64,000 bases of DNA, from positions 308,964,781-309,028,780 of the forward strand of contig NC_059072.1 of the NCBI RefSeq assembly GCF_020497125.1, given 5' to 3'. Below are positions 1-12,900 of the stretch, piece after piece (position 1 is the stretch's first letter; the number at the start of each line of letters is the position of its first letter). The position numbers and the translations under genes were made by a program. Origin of the DNA: Mauremys mutica (lineage: Eukaryota; Chordata; Testudines; Geoemydidae). Under the pieces are notes generated by a model. It was not told the DNA's origin and did no database searches. It saw only the letters and a program-made list of their open reading frames with translations.

Positions 1-765
1 TAACTCTGAAATGTTCAGAGCTGAACAAAACGTTATGGTTGTTCTTTCAAAAGTTTACAACTGAACATTGACTTAATACAGCTTTGAAACTTTACTGTGA
101 AGAAGAAAAATGCTGCTTTTAGCCATCTTAATTTAAATGAAATAAACACAGAAAAAGTTTCCTTACCTTGTCAAATCTTTTTTTTTTTTAGTAGTTTACA
201 TTTAACACAGTACTGTAATGTATCTGCCTTATTTGGGGGGTGGGGGTGGGGGTGGGGGGGGTCTCTGCTGCTGCCTGATTGCGAACTTCCAGTTCCAAAT
301 GAGGTGTGTGGTTGACCAGTCAGTTCATAACTCTGGTGTTTGTGACTCTGAGGTTCTGCTGTACGTTTTCAAAATGGTATTTATCTGGGTTTAGTGCCTT
401 TCTGCTGCATAGCTGCTCTTAGAGTCTCTAGGGGGCAGTAGAGAGCAATCGGCAGTAACTTTCCGTTGGACTATCTGAAGTTCAGAGAAGTACCTGGTGC
501 AGTACACTGAGCAGTAACAGAGGGGTACATCACACTTTTACCAGGTACTGATACTTTTTAAAAGCCCTGAAATGGTTAACGTCGCTGGAGGCTACCCTTT
601 GAAGTATGTAGCCTCCATTGACCATACACTATTGGATTTGTCACATATGGGAAAGTGTACTTTATCTAAAGCTGCAAAGGTCAGCGGGCCTCTCAGCACT
701 TTTAGACACTTCCATTTGTTTTAACATCACCTTATATTTATTATTGGTTTGTTTTAAAAACTTAC
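1..765. other. ATP7B intron sequence
   Basis: Intron downstream of the MBD6 exon. Holds a G-rich run at about 235-262 (five G-tracts, G-quadruplex-like). Nothing else recognised. Confidence 0.6.
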
Positions 766-927
766 CTCAATAATTTGTATAATATCTCGAGGTCCAATGA
801 TTTCAGGATCAAACTGGATGTGAGCTTTGCTGGTAGCAAGCGCTACCGAGGCATAGAAGATGCCATTAGTTCTGGTTAGTTTGGATTCAATATTGTGAAC
901 ACAGGAAGCACAAGTCATTCCCGTAAT
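766..927 (-). CDS. ATP7B: ATP7B exon encoding metal-binding domain 6
   Basis: The exon opens with [16 protein letters not shown] after a CAG acceptor and ends in IIQIIE before a GTAAG donor (plus-strand CTTAC at 761-765). It is 162 nt and in phase 0 at both ends. It contains the CxxC copper site of the sixth domain, the one closest to the membrane and important for transport. This is the last ATP7B exon in the window. Confidence 0.95.
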
Positions 928-3900
928 CTGAAGAACAGAATTGTAAATGCAGTTAGTGATCTCTACAGTTGACAGCAATCTCTCTCACCACTGCCCCTTG
1001 TTTGGGGCTTTTCAAAGTTATGCAAAAAGTTTGCACTGCTTGTGAAACTGATTTTCACTGGATTCATGAGGAGTGCAGTGTTTTCCTGCCAAGAAAGGCT
1101 TCTCTGTGCACTTGGGTAGCTGTTCATCTCTCTTTACCTAGTAGAAACATTTTTGCCCCTTTTGAATAATTTTTTTCTTGGGTAGTTACGAAAAGCAGCA
1201 GCAGCATCCTCCAGCACCACAGCTGTTCAAAACCACAACCCATTAAAAATAGATTCATTTGCAAAGACACATTCCTGTCAAACTTGTACAGTTACCCCCA
1301 AACCCGTACGTTCCTATCATGATACTCACAATAAGCTCTGCATTGCCATCTGTAGCAGTATGGTCTTCTATGACTGTAGCATTGAAGCCCAAGTTTTGGA
1401 TCAGCTGTACTATTTCAAGAGGCTGAATGCTCTCTGGCTTGTATTTTATCTCCGCTTTTCCTGCCATCAGTGCTACTAGCACTGAAACGATACCTGCAAT
1501 GGGAGCAATTGGGTTATATTAGATACTGTACCTCCTTTGAGAACACATAATTCAGTTGATAATCAAGGGGCACACCAGTAATATAATACTTGGACGTTTA
1601 ATGGCTTTAATCACTCTCCCCACTCTAGTGTTATGCCACGAGCGTATTGACAAATTAGGACAAAAGCTTCCCTTTCTCAAGATACAGATTCTTCCCTTTA
1701 ATTTATTCATGCAATTCGTATTAGCATTTGAAGAATATGAGGATCGGATTTGAAGCTCTTTGGGGCAGGTGCTATGTCTTATTATGGGTCTATCCACCAG
1801 CTATCCCTACTATCCAGTATATCCCCCAACTGGTATAGTCACTGACGGATTGAATATAGTAGTGTGGCTAGTATCAACATGAGTACATAATTAAGTAAAT
1901 AAGAATTTTAATTACATCTACCTTTAAGAACACATTTTAACATATATAACAATAGAGCTTTAGGAGACAGAGCTCTGGACTGGGGCTCAGGAAACCTGGG
2001 TTCAATTCATGGCTCAGCCACTGCCCTGCTGGGTGACCTTGGGCAAGTCACTTCCCGCCTAGTGCCTCAGTTTCCCTATCTGTAAAGTGGGGATGATACT
2101 GACCTTTGTAAAGTGCTTTGAGATCTACTGATGTAAATTGCGGCGCCTTCTGCTGGTCATCTCGGGAATTAGCTCTCCAGCCGTTGGAGTGCCCTCTGCA
2201 GGCCGGTGTCCCGCTACCGCTTGGCCTCTGTATCCCTCCCGGACCCAGTGCCCCGTTATCTGGGGTGCTGCCCCTTGGCAGTAACCCCTTTTTCTCAGGG
2301 TCTCCCCACCCCAGGGAGCCCCCACCCACTATCCCCACCTTGCCTCAGTCTGGGCTACTGCCAGTCCTCATCTAGCCCCCGCTCCCTGGGGCAGACTGCA
2401 GTGTAAAAGCCACTCGTCACTGACAAGGAGGGTTTGGACCTGCTGACTTTGCCTACCCCAGGCTGCCCTCTGCAATCCCCAGTACCCACTGGTCTTCTGC
2501 TAGGCCACAGCCTGGGGCTTTCCAGGCTGCAGCTCCTCTGCCTTTCCCCAGCCCTGCTCCACTCAGGTGTCTTGCTTGGGTCCCTGCAGCTAGACACTTC
2601 TCCCTCTACAAGCAGAGGGAGACTGACTGGGCTTCTGGCTCACAGTCTCTTATAGGGGCCAGCTGGGCCTGATTGGAGCATGGCCACAGCTGAGCCTACT
2701 TTCCTCAATCAGCCCAGGCTTCTTGCCCCAACCACAGCCCTTTCCTGGACTGTTTCAAGCCCCGCAGGGCAGGAGTGGGTAACCACCCCGCTACACCTTC
2801 ACATCCAGAAGATCCCGAAGTACTTTACAGACCCTCTCTAGGAATGTTAGACATCTCACCATCTTCTTTTTGCAGATTTCTTTCAATGTTTGACACACAT
2901 GATGCGCAGGTCATGCCTGTGATCTGCATAAAGCACTTTTCTGTTGTCGCTACACTGGGTGGCTTTGGACTACCGAGGTAAGAATTCTTTGGCTGGACAT
3001 CAGACATGTAGCCTTGATGAGAAGACTCAGAAACATTTTCTGTTTTCTGGGAAGCTGACTCCCAAGCATTAGGCTGAATCGCAGCGTCCCTGAAAAGAGG
3101 TTGATCCATATATTTCCAAGTGGTGGTATCTTGAATAAACACACCATAAACAGAATTAACATGGGTTAACAGACTATGAAAAAATGTTTCAAAGAAGCAA
3201 ACTGGAAACACATTTAACAACAGAAACATCCAAGGTTTTTCAAATGACAGGGTGATTAACTACCCTGTGATCTTGGCTTCCTTAGTCACAAGTAACTTGT
3301 TACTTTTGGGCAGATTACCAACACTGCATGACCATTTTGCTTTATTTAGTGGCAATCCATCTTCAATCAGCGAATGATCCCCTTCTATCTTTCTGTTTGT
3401 TAATATTAATATCTACCCTGAGGGTGACTTCATGGTAGTTAAAGCATTAGAGAATGCAGGCCAGTTACATGTTCATATTGTCCTCATCTCCCTTCCTTCA
3501 GGACTCCAGCTCAGCACCTGATCTCTAACCAGGATTAGAATACGAGTGCATTTCTCAGCAGGTAATCCAAATGCTGCTCCCTAAATTGAGCAGCGAGCAC
3601 TGGTGTACTTGATCCTGAGAGTTACTGAGCACTCACAAGTCACACTTTTTGTCAAGGACATTGTCAATACTTAGCATCCGTCAGGATCAGGCCCAGTGGG
3701 ATCAATTCCTCCCGTTGTCGGGCACTGAGTAGGCCACCTCTGTAGAATACCCAGATGGAGAATCCCCAATCCCAGCCAGATCCATAGACGAGTTCTCTAC
3801 ACTAAGCCAGGGAGCTGCTGAAGAAGCTGCCCCATTTATCTGGGTCTGGGAGGCCTCTGCACCCACACTAAGATCTACCCACAGACAATCTTAGATGCTT

Positions 3901-6900
3901 GAACTACTGATGTCACCTTCTAACTGGCTATTTTTTGCCACTGTTTCACATTCAGCTCTAAGTGGGAGAACATGGTGGAAGTGAGGTGGAAAGAGTGGGG
4001 GCCCCTATTCTGGGGTTGCAATGGGGAAAAAATAGTTCAGGCCCTCTGGGCTGATGGAAGCAAGAGGGTGGAGGCTTGCAGGCTGCCCAATGGGTGTTGG
4101 GGAGGAGGGCACAGATATGTTGGGCTGTGGGGGGTGAGCTGAGATTGGGAAAAGGAACTGATGGATGGAGTGTAGACAGAGTGCTGAATGACTTTACTGC
4201 TTATTTCCCTGCTTTTTACAGTTTGTGTTGATGTGGATTTTCATCCTAACTGCCTTAAATCAAAGGTAACAAAAAAATCTAGGTGGAAATGAATAATAAG
4301 TCTGCTATAAGCTTAAGCTCTCCCCTCCCCGCACCTGTCAGTTTGTTAAAATATCCATAAAAATCCAGACCAACTTTCTTATCCTCATGCTCTGTTCATG
4401 TTACCTTTAAAAGTCTGGGTTATTTTGTGGGTGTAGGTATCTGTTCCACAATTTTTAACTTTTTCTATTTTGCTAAATGAGTCACAAGTTAATAATGCAA
4501 AATATTTATAGCTAAAAGCATTTAAAATACAAACAAAATGGTCTTAAAATATACTATCTACTGCCCCTCAAATACTAAAGCACAGTTTTCCCTAATACTC
4601 CATTCCTGGTTTTATTTTATTTATTAAATCAAAGTTTAATCAGTTGTTTAATCTACATTCCATACATTAAATTCTGAAAGAACAGGATGATCTTAACAAA
4701 AAGGGCACAGTTGGTGGAAAAAGTAGTAAAAAGTGTTAGCAATTCTTTTTACATAAAATAGTTTAAACTAGCCTGCATTTTGTCTCATAGTTGGGTGTAT
4801 TAACTGATTTTATACCATTATACTTCTTTTAATTTAGGCTCTGTGTATTTTGTATAGAATAATGCTGAAAAACCAGTATAATGCATGTGTAGGAGCCTTA
4901 TCTACACAGCAAAAATAAATTGAATATATTCTTAAGGTAGTTTATCTATAAAATAGTATACAATTTGCTTTGAATGTATGCGTAATTGTTTTCAGAAAGA
5001 GAAAAGAGGGCGGATGTTGGTGCTGTGTCTGTGGGAAAAGCGTGTTCTTATCTCTGGTACAGAGTATAATTAACTCTTTTACATAAAATAGTTTAAACCA
5101 ATTATGTATTTTGTCTAAATGAGGTGTATTCACCAATTTTACATCATTAGATTTCTTTTAAGGTAGGTTGGGTGTATTTTGTATAAAATAATGCTGAAAA
5201 AAACCAAGTATGAATGTGTGTGAAAGTGGGTGACATATAAAATAATATAAAATTAGTTTGAATGATACTTACAGTGATTAGAAGATAGGCATACGTTCAG
5301 TGATGAGCTGCCAAAATATTAACAACCGGTTCCCTCCTCCTCACCCCATGAGGAGGTCATGCCCCCCCCCAGGGACTCCTGCCCCATCCAACCCCCCCAT
5401 GTTCCTTGACAGCCCCCCCCGGGACCCCTGCCCCATCCACCCCCCTTCCCTGTCCCCTGACTGCCCCTTGCCACCCCATCCAACCCCTTCTCTCATTCCT
5501 GATGGCACCCCGGGACCCCTACACCATCCAACCACCCCTTCTCTCTGTCCCCTGACTGTCCCTGGAATCCCTACCCCTAACTGCCCCCACCGCCCCATCC
5601 AATCCCTGCTCCTTTCTGACTGCCCCCCCGGGACCCTTACCCCCGTTCAATCCCCCTGTTCCCTGCCCTCTGACCTCTCCGACACTAATCCACCCCCCCA
5701 ACTCCCCTGCCCTCTTCCAACACCCACTCCCTGCCCCCTTACCGCGCTGCCTGGAGGTGGGGGCCGAGCTGGGCTGGGGCTGGGACCGGAGCCACCCGGC
5801 CGACGTCGGTGCCGGACCCGGGGGCCGGGCAGGAGCCACGCCGCGCTGCCTGGCGAGGTCGCAGCTGGACCCAGGGGGCAGGAGCCGCGCCACCCAGCCC
5901 CAGGGTCCGGCCGCGACCTCGCTGGGCGGCACGGCACCTGGAGCCCTTCTCCTGCTGGCGCCCCCACCCCCTGGCCCCAGCTCACCTGGTGGAAGCCTTC
6001 TCAGCCCTCCCAGGCTTCCCGCAAGAACAGCTGATTCGCGGGAAGCTGGGAAGGGGGAGGAGAAGCCGGAGGAGCTTCCGAAGAGGAGGCAGAAGCGGAG
6101 TAAGGTGAGCTGGGGCCGGGGGAAGGGTAGAGAGCTGCTAGAGCTTTTGTTAAATTTAAAAGCCCTTTTGGAACTAGTTGTTCCTCCAGGAACAACTGGT
6201 TCTAAAGGGGCTTCTAAATTTAACAACCGGTTCTCGCGAACCGGTGCGAACCGGCTGCAGCTCACCACTGCATACGTTGAAGCCAACTTGTAGGCTAACT
6301 GTTTTGAACAGTAGGGCAGGGGTGTGGGAGGTGAATGGTGCTATGTCTCTGTGTGTTCTATGTTTTGCTATTTTTTTTGTTAAATTTATCTGTCCTTCAA
6401 AAACTTTACAAAATTTAAGAGACTTCTAATACAAGTTAAGCCATTATGTAGAAAGAGGAAATTTTATTTCTGGTCCAGAATTCAACAGATATAAGCCTAA
6501 CTGCTAAATTTACATAGTTCTTATAAATCTACAGGCATACTCCTTTTGTTTGGTATTTTAGCTCTAATTTATACTTTAAAATGCTGCAATAAATAAAGTG
6601 CTGTGTTCATAGTGACTTGGGAAAATATGGAGTAATTAAATATCTATGGATAAATCCATAAACTGGATTCAGAATGGTAAAATGCATCACAATTTTCTAT
6701 GATGTGTGGGTCCCCAAGAGGCCCCTTGGTTAAATAATCCCTTCTGATTGGTTCAGCCAAGGAGGTGTAGTTTTGTCTCAAGCTTCCAGAACAGGGATTT
6801 CTGTTATTTGGGCAGTACCAATCTGCAGCATGAAATGCTTCCCTCTTCTCTCTGCTTCCTTTCTTGGTGGTTTAAAATTATTTTAATATGTAATGAGCTC

Positions 6901-9900
6901 TATAGCTATAGTTTCTCTCTCTCTCTAATACTTCGGTATATTTGTGCATTTGCTAAACAAAGCTGAATAAACAATGTACTAATTGCATATAAAATATTTT
7001 CCTCTAAAAATGTGTGTATATATAAACACTTCTCCTTTCTGTGTCAGTAAGCCCATGCACAATTATTTAATGCCTTTATTTAGAAAAGTATTAACTCCAT
7101 AAAAAAGTTACTCTCTAAAAGTGCATATTAAAAATGTATTCTTCTGCCATTCAGACTTTGCACACCTGTTCACTAGACTTTATGCAGAATTGCACTAAAT
7201 GTGTAAAAGGCACATTTTCCGCTGAAAAATGAAGAAAGGGTGTGAAAGCTATATTTATTCATTTAGTTCTATTACATCCAATAAAGATAAACTCAATTTT
7301 TAAAATAACCCCCCACCCCCACCCCAATGGCTGACAGGGCCAAAAATCAATGTGTCCAAAAATATGGCCTAGGAATGGGACAAAGCAAAAAGGGGTGTGG
7401 GAACCTGTCAAAATTATATGCTGAGTAAAGCAATAGCTTTTTACTACTATTATTCTTGCTTTTGAAATTCACCAAGTAAATGAGATTATGCACTATAGCA
7501 ACATCTTAACCATTAAACTCATGTGCTCAACACAGTGCACTTGTTTTATACATTTATACATTATACTTCTCCCATTGAACACATGTGCTGGAACTAGAGG
7601 TGCGGGGGGATGCTGCACCCCCTGGCTTGAAGTGGATTCCATTATATACACGGTTTACAGTTTGATTTAATGGCTCTCAGCACCCCCACTATAATAACTG
7701 TTCCAGTGCCCCTGACACTGAAGTCAATAGGAGTTTTGACACTGACTCACCGGAAGCAGGATTAGGCCCTTGGCATAACCATTCTACAGGTGAGGTACAG
7801 AAGATCTACTAAGGATACATCTGCACTGCAGCTGAGAGTGTGATCTGCAGTTTATACAGACATATATGCGCTGACTTTACTCTAGCTGGCTGGCGCAGCC
7901 CATGTCTTCACTTCTATTTTTAGCAAGCTAGCTAGAGTACAGCAAGTGCAAGTACATCTACACCAGCTACTAATCATACCTCCAGCTGCAGTGTGGACGT
8001 GCCTTGAGATACCAGGCAGCAGTTCCAGTGAAGGAAATAGTTGCTTTTAACTGCGAGGTATTTTATTAAAGTGTTTGTTCTCTGTGTATATTATTTATAC
8101 TCACACCAGCTTGGTGGGTGGAGGGGAGAAGAGTGGAAACCTGTTTCAGTGGAGTGCAGCTCATATGTTTTCTCAGGTTCTCTGCTATTTAAAAGCCACT
8201 AGATTACTGGTTAGACTTTTGACTACATATCGTAACTTAAAACAACGCTTTTGCCCAATAACGCACTCACTTGAACGTGGAAATAAATAATTTTTCAGGG
8301 TGAAATTGTATGGCCTGTATTATACAGGGCAGGCCAGATCATAATGGTCACTTCTAGCCTTAAAACAAAACAAACAAAACACACACACACACACACACAC
8401 ACACGAACTATCGATTTTAAAAGTAATTTTTTCACTTTCTTCTAGCTTACTTATAGAAAACATACAAGTACCTGTGAGAATGGAAGCATCAAATCCCATG
8501 TCTTCTATAGCACCTCTTAGCTCTTCTGAATTAGTTACAGCTGAATTGTAGTGTATGGTTCCAGTCCTTTCAGCTAACGAAACTGATATATGCTGTACTC
8601 CTTTCCTTTGGGACATTGTGCCTTCTATGGACTGCACACAGGATCCACAGGTCATTCCATCAATACTAAGTACAGACGTGCTTGTCAGCTGATCCCCAGA
8701 GGACGTGCTATGAAACTGAGGTGATGAAAATGCTGCCTTTGATAAAAGCTCTCTGTTATTTGCTTCCACTCCATTAGGGAGGGAGACTTTAAAGTTACCA
8801 GGTGGAAGGGTCTCAATGGCTTGTTGCAAAGATACTGGGGTAATTACGTTTGGGTTAAATTGCACAACAGCATTTTTATGTTCCAATGACACTTTAATAC
8901 TTTGTACGCCTGGAAGACCTGATATATTTCCTTCGATGTTTTTGACGCAAGACTTGCAGTGCATCCCTTCTACTCCCAGTTTCATACTAGTTGTACTATT
9001 CATTTTGCCCACCACTGGCTCCACGCTGTTATTGTTTAAGCTGGCTGGAGTTTTCTTTGTGCTTGTAGTCTGCAAGCGTTCTAGATCAATCATACCAAGC
9101 TTTAACGGGGCTAGCTTGCTCTTAATCGTGCTTTCATACCCCATGTTATCGATGTGGTTTTTGAGGTCTTCGGGTTGAATGATGTAAGGCTGGTAAGCAA
9201 TGACTGCTTCTTGGTTACTGAGGGAGACTTTGATTCTCAGCACGCCATGTAGTTTTCCAATCTTTCCTTCAATGGTGTTGACACAAGACTGGCATGTCAT
9301 ACCTTCTACTCGCAGCTTCATTAGTGCTTCTCCCAAGGACGTCGATCTTACAGATGATGCTGTAGTTCTTGCTTCTGCAATGCTGGCATCAAAGCCCATG
9401 TCTTCAATTTCCTGGCAAACCTCTTGGGGGCCTATTTCTGACTGTATATATTTTATTACAGCATTGCTCTGCTCAAGGGAGACCTTGATGCTCACAATGC
9501 CCTTCACCTTGGAAATTCTGCCCTCTATCGACTGCACACACGACTGGCAAGTCATACCCAAAATATTGACTGTGACGGTGCTCGTTTGAGGAAGCAGAGA
9601 GGGCATATTTTCAGCGCTCTTCTCGTAGCCGATGTTGTCAAAAGCAAAATTCTGCTTCATGGTTGGTTCCCGTACACAACTAGCAGGGGAGCTAGACTTA
9701 GACAAAGCCTGAAGTGCAAGAAAAATAAACAAAAAAAACTAGATGTAACTTCTCAGTTCCAAAACAGCAACATTCTACACAGGTGGAAGTGCTGCTAAGT
9801 TAACTGATGCCAGGAAAATGCACAGGCCACAGAATCTCACCCACCCACTCCTGTAATAAACCCGTAACCTATGTCTGAGCTACTGAAGTCCTCAAATTGT

Positions 9901-12900
9901 GGTTTAAAGACTTCAAGGTGCAGAGAATCCTCCAGCAAGTGACCCATGCCCCACACTGCAGAGGAAGGCAAAAAAAACCCAGTGCCTCTTCCAATCTGCC
10001 CTGGAGGAAAATTCCTTCCCGACCCCAAATATGGGGATCAGCTAAACCCTGAGCATGTGGGCAAGACTCACCAGCCAGCACCCAGGAAAGAATTTTCTGT
10101 AGTAACTCAGGTCCTACCCCATCTAACATCCCATTGGGCATATTTACTGCTAATAGTCAAAGATCAATTTATAGCCAAAATTAGGCTATTCCATCATACC
10201 ATCCCCTCCATAAACTTATCAAGCTTAGTCTTGAAGCCAGATATGTCTTTTGCCCCCACTGCTCCCCTTGGAAGGCTGTTCCAGAACTTCACTCCTCTGA
10301 TGGTTAGAAACCTTCATCTAATTTCAAATCTAAACTTCCTGATTGCCAGTTTATATCCATTTGTTCTTGTGTCCACATTGATACTGAGCTTAAATAATTC
10401 CTCTCCCTCCCTGGTCCTTCTCCTCCTCTGTTACTTCCAACTGATGAGTCCCAAGCATATAACAAAAATTCTTGTTATTAATCCCTAAATGTATGACCTT
10501 GCACTTTTCACTATTAAATTTCATCCTATTACTATTACTCCAGTTTACAAGGTCATCCAGATCTTCTTGTATGATATCTTGGTCCTTCAACTTTGTGTCA
10601 TCCGCAAACTTTCTTAGCACACTCCCACTTTTTGTGCCAAAGTCAGTTATAAAAAGATTAAATAAGATTGGTCCTTAATATCCTTGCTTAATTCACATTA
10701 GAATTAAGCCAGTTATTTACATAAGTGGGTGCCTTGTTCATCTGAAGCAGAACTTCAAATCCATTCATGTAATTTTGCCTCGTGGACAGATAACTTGGGA
10801 ATCCAGATGCCTGGGTCAGGCCCAAAATGGTAAAAGTTTAACACAAAGAATTCATTTTTCCAGCCCCCATTGTCATTCTCTTTCTCCGCAACAAAAATCC
10901 TGTTTTATTTCAGACTTCCATTCTATCCTTTCCAGGGGCAACTGGAAGTGATTGGAGGTTCAGAGGCATGTATGTGGTTTCCAATCCCATTTCAAAAAAG
11001 TAATTCAAAATAGAAGCAAAATTTAAATGACTGTGTTTCCCGCCCCCCAGCTGTTAGCTAAAAATATAGGCATGTGACATGACAGAAGGAAAAGAATCCC
11101 TTCAGAAAGTTAAATAAATCTCTCTTATGTACAGTACTGTCCTTAAGATATAGGATCAAACACGCCCATATTTTCGTTTTGACAAGTCTTGTTGAAAGGT
11201 TACAAAAATATGTAACATTTGCTTAAGGGCTCAAGGATTTTATTCTCTTTATAAAGATGTGATAGAATAAAAAATAATGCGAGGCAGATGGGCATTAAGG
11301 ATGATTCCCAATCACCCATCTGACAAGAAAGTCTTAGTTACAGAGGTATAAAGCCCACTTTGTATATTTAAATATTCTTAGGAGAAAATCATGTTCCGGT
11401 TACTTACATACTACAGAGTGTGTATGTTCTACATCCTTTGAGCAAGAGATGTGCAACAGACAAAGGGCTGGGGGACAATCTTCCAGAGCTTTGCTCCAGT
11501 TTATAAGAGTCATATGAAAAAGCAGGCTGGGTGTGAACAATTTGCAGGAAACAGGTAACAACTGTGACTAGGTTACCAGCCGTCCTGGTTTTCCTGGGAT
11601 TATCCCTTCCCCCCCCCCTCTTTTTTTGTTTTGCTTTTGTTTGTTTTAGGGTAGCTGTCCCAAGAAATCTGTAAGTCTTCCTGGGACATTAAAATTCCTG
11701 GGTTTTGCTAGTCACATCCCTTGCCAGCTGGGGTCCTGGCCGCAGGCCCCGCTCAGTGCGCTGCCGGCCTAGGTGAACAGAACCCCAGGCTGGCAGCGGA
11801 CTGAGCGGGCTGGCGGTGTAAGATCAACATTTTAATTTAACTTTAAATGAAGCTTCTCAAACATTTTGAAAACCTTGTTTATTTTACAATACAACACTAG
11901 TTTAGTTATATAATATATAGACTTATAGAGAGAGGCCTTCTAAAAACCTTCTAAAAACATTAAAATGTATTACCGGCATGCAAAACCTTAAATTAAAGTG
12001 AATATTAAATTAAAGAATCTATAAATGAAGAGTCGGCACACCACTTCTGAAAGGTTGCCGACCCCTGATCTAGCTTCAACTTCCGGCCATCGGCTCTAGT
12101 TATATCTTTGTCTGCTGGATTGAAGGGCCCATTATCAAATATTTGTTCTTCATGTAGGTACTTACAGATCATGGGCAGTGGGTGAACCCCAGGAGGTTAT
12201 CCCCTAGCCTGGACCACCCCTCCTGCCAAGGGCCCCACCCCTCCTGCTGAAGCCCAGAGTCCCCCCCTCCTCCCGACACGGCAGCCAGCCCCCCACCCCT
12301 CCCACATACTCCCAGGATGTCCAAGTGCCCCCAGTCCCGGAGAGCCGGGCGGGTTAGGGGCGGGCAAGAGGGAGGCGCCTCCCCCCAGCCCTGGGCGAGC
12401 AGCATAGCCCTCCCCAGCCCTGAAGAGCTGGAAGGGCACACAGTCCCGTCCCTCCCACCCCCACGCAGGTTGCATGGCCTCCCTCCCCCAGCCCCAGAGC
12501 GCAGGCTGACCCCCATTAGCCTCCCAGCCCCAGTTTACAAGGTCATCCAGATCTTCTTGTATGATATCCCGGTCCTGTGCTGTGGGGGGCTCTTCCCCAG
12601 GGCCCTAGGCTGAGCAGCTGGAGGGTGGTGGCTGCCGGCTAGGAGCCCAGTTCTGAAGGCAGAGCTGCTGCCAGCAGCAGCGCATAAGTAAGGGTAGCAT
12701 GGTATGGTATGCCACCCAGCTCTGAAGTCAGCACAGAAGTAAGTGTGGCAATACCATGACCCCCTAAAATAACCTTGTGACCCCCCCCTGCAACTACCTT
12801 TTGGGTCAGGACCCCCAATTTGAGAAATGCTAATCTCCCCGCATGAAATCTGTATAGTATAGGGTAAAAGCACACAGGACCAAGTTTTTCATGGCTGTGA

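Noticed and set aside
5300..6293. Open frames of 244, 255 and 178 codons on both strands
   Set aside because: Pro/Gly/Arg-rich products of C-rich transposon DNA inside a hAT element with target duplication; no domain, and both strands are open at once.
8816..9589. Plus-strand ORFs opposite the large ATP7B exon
   Set aside because: Antisense shadows of the MBD1-4 coding sequence.
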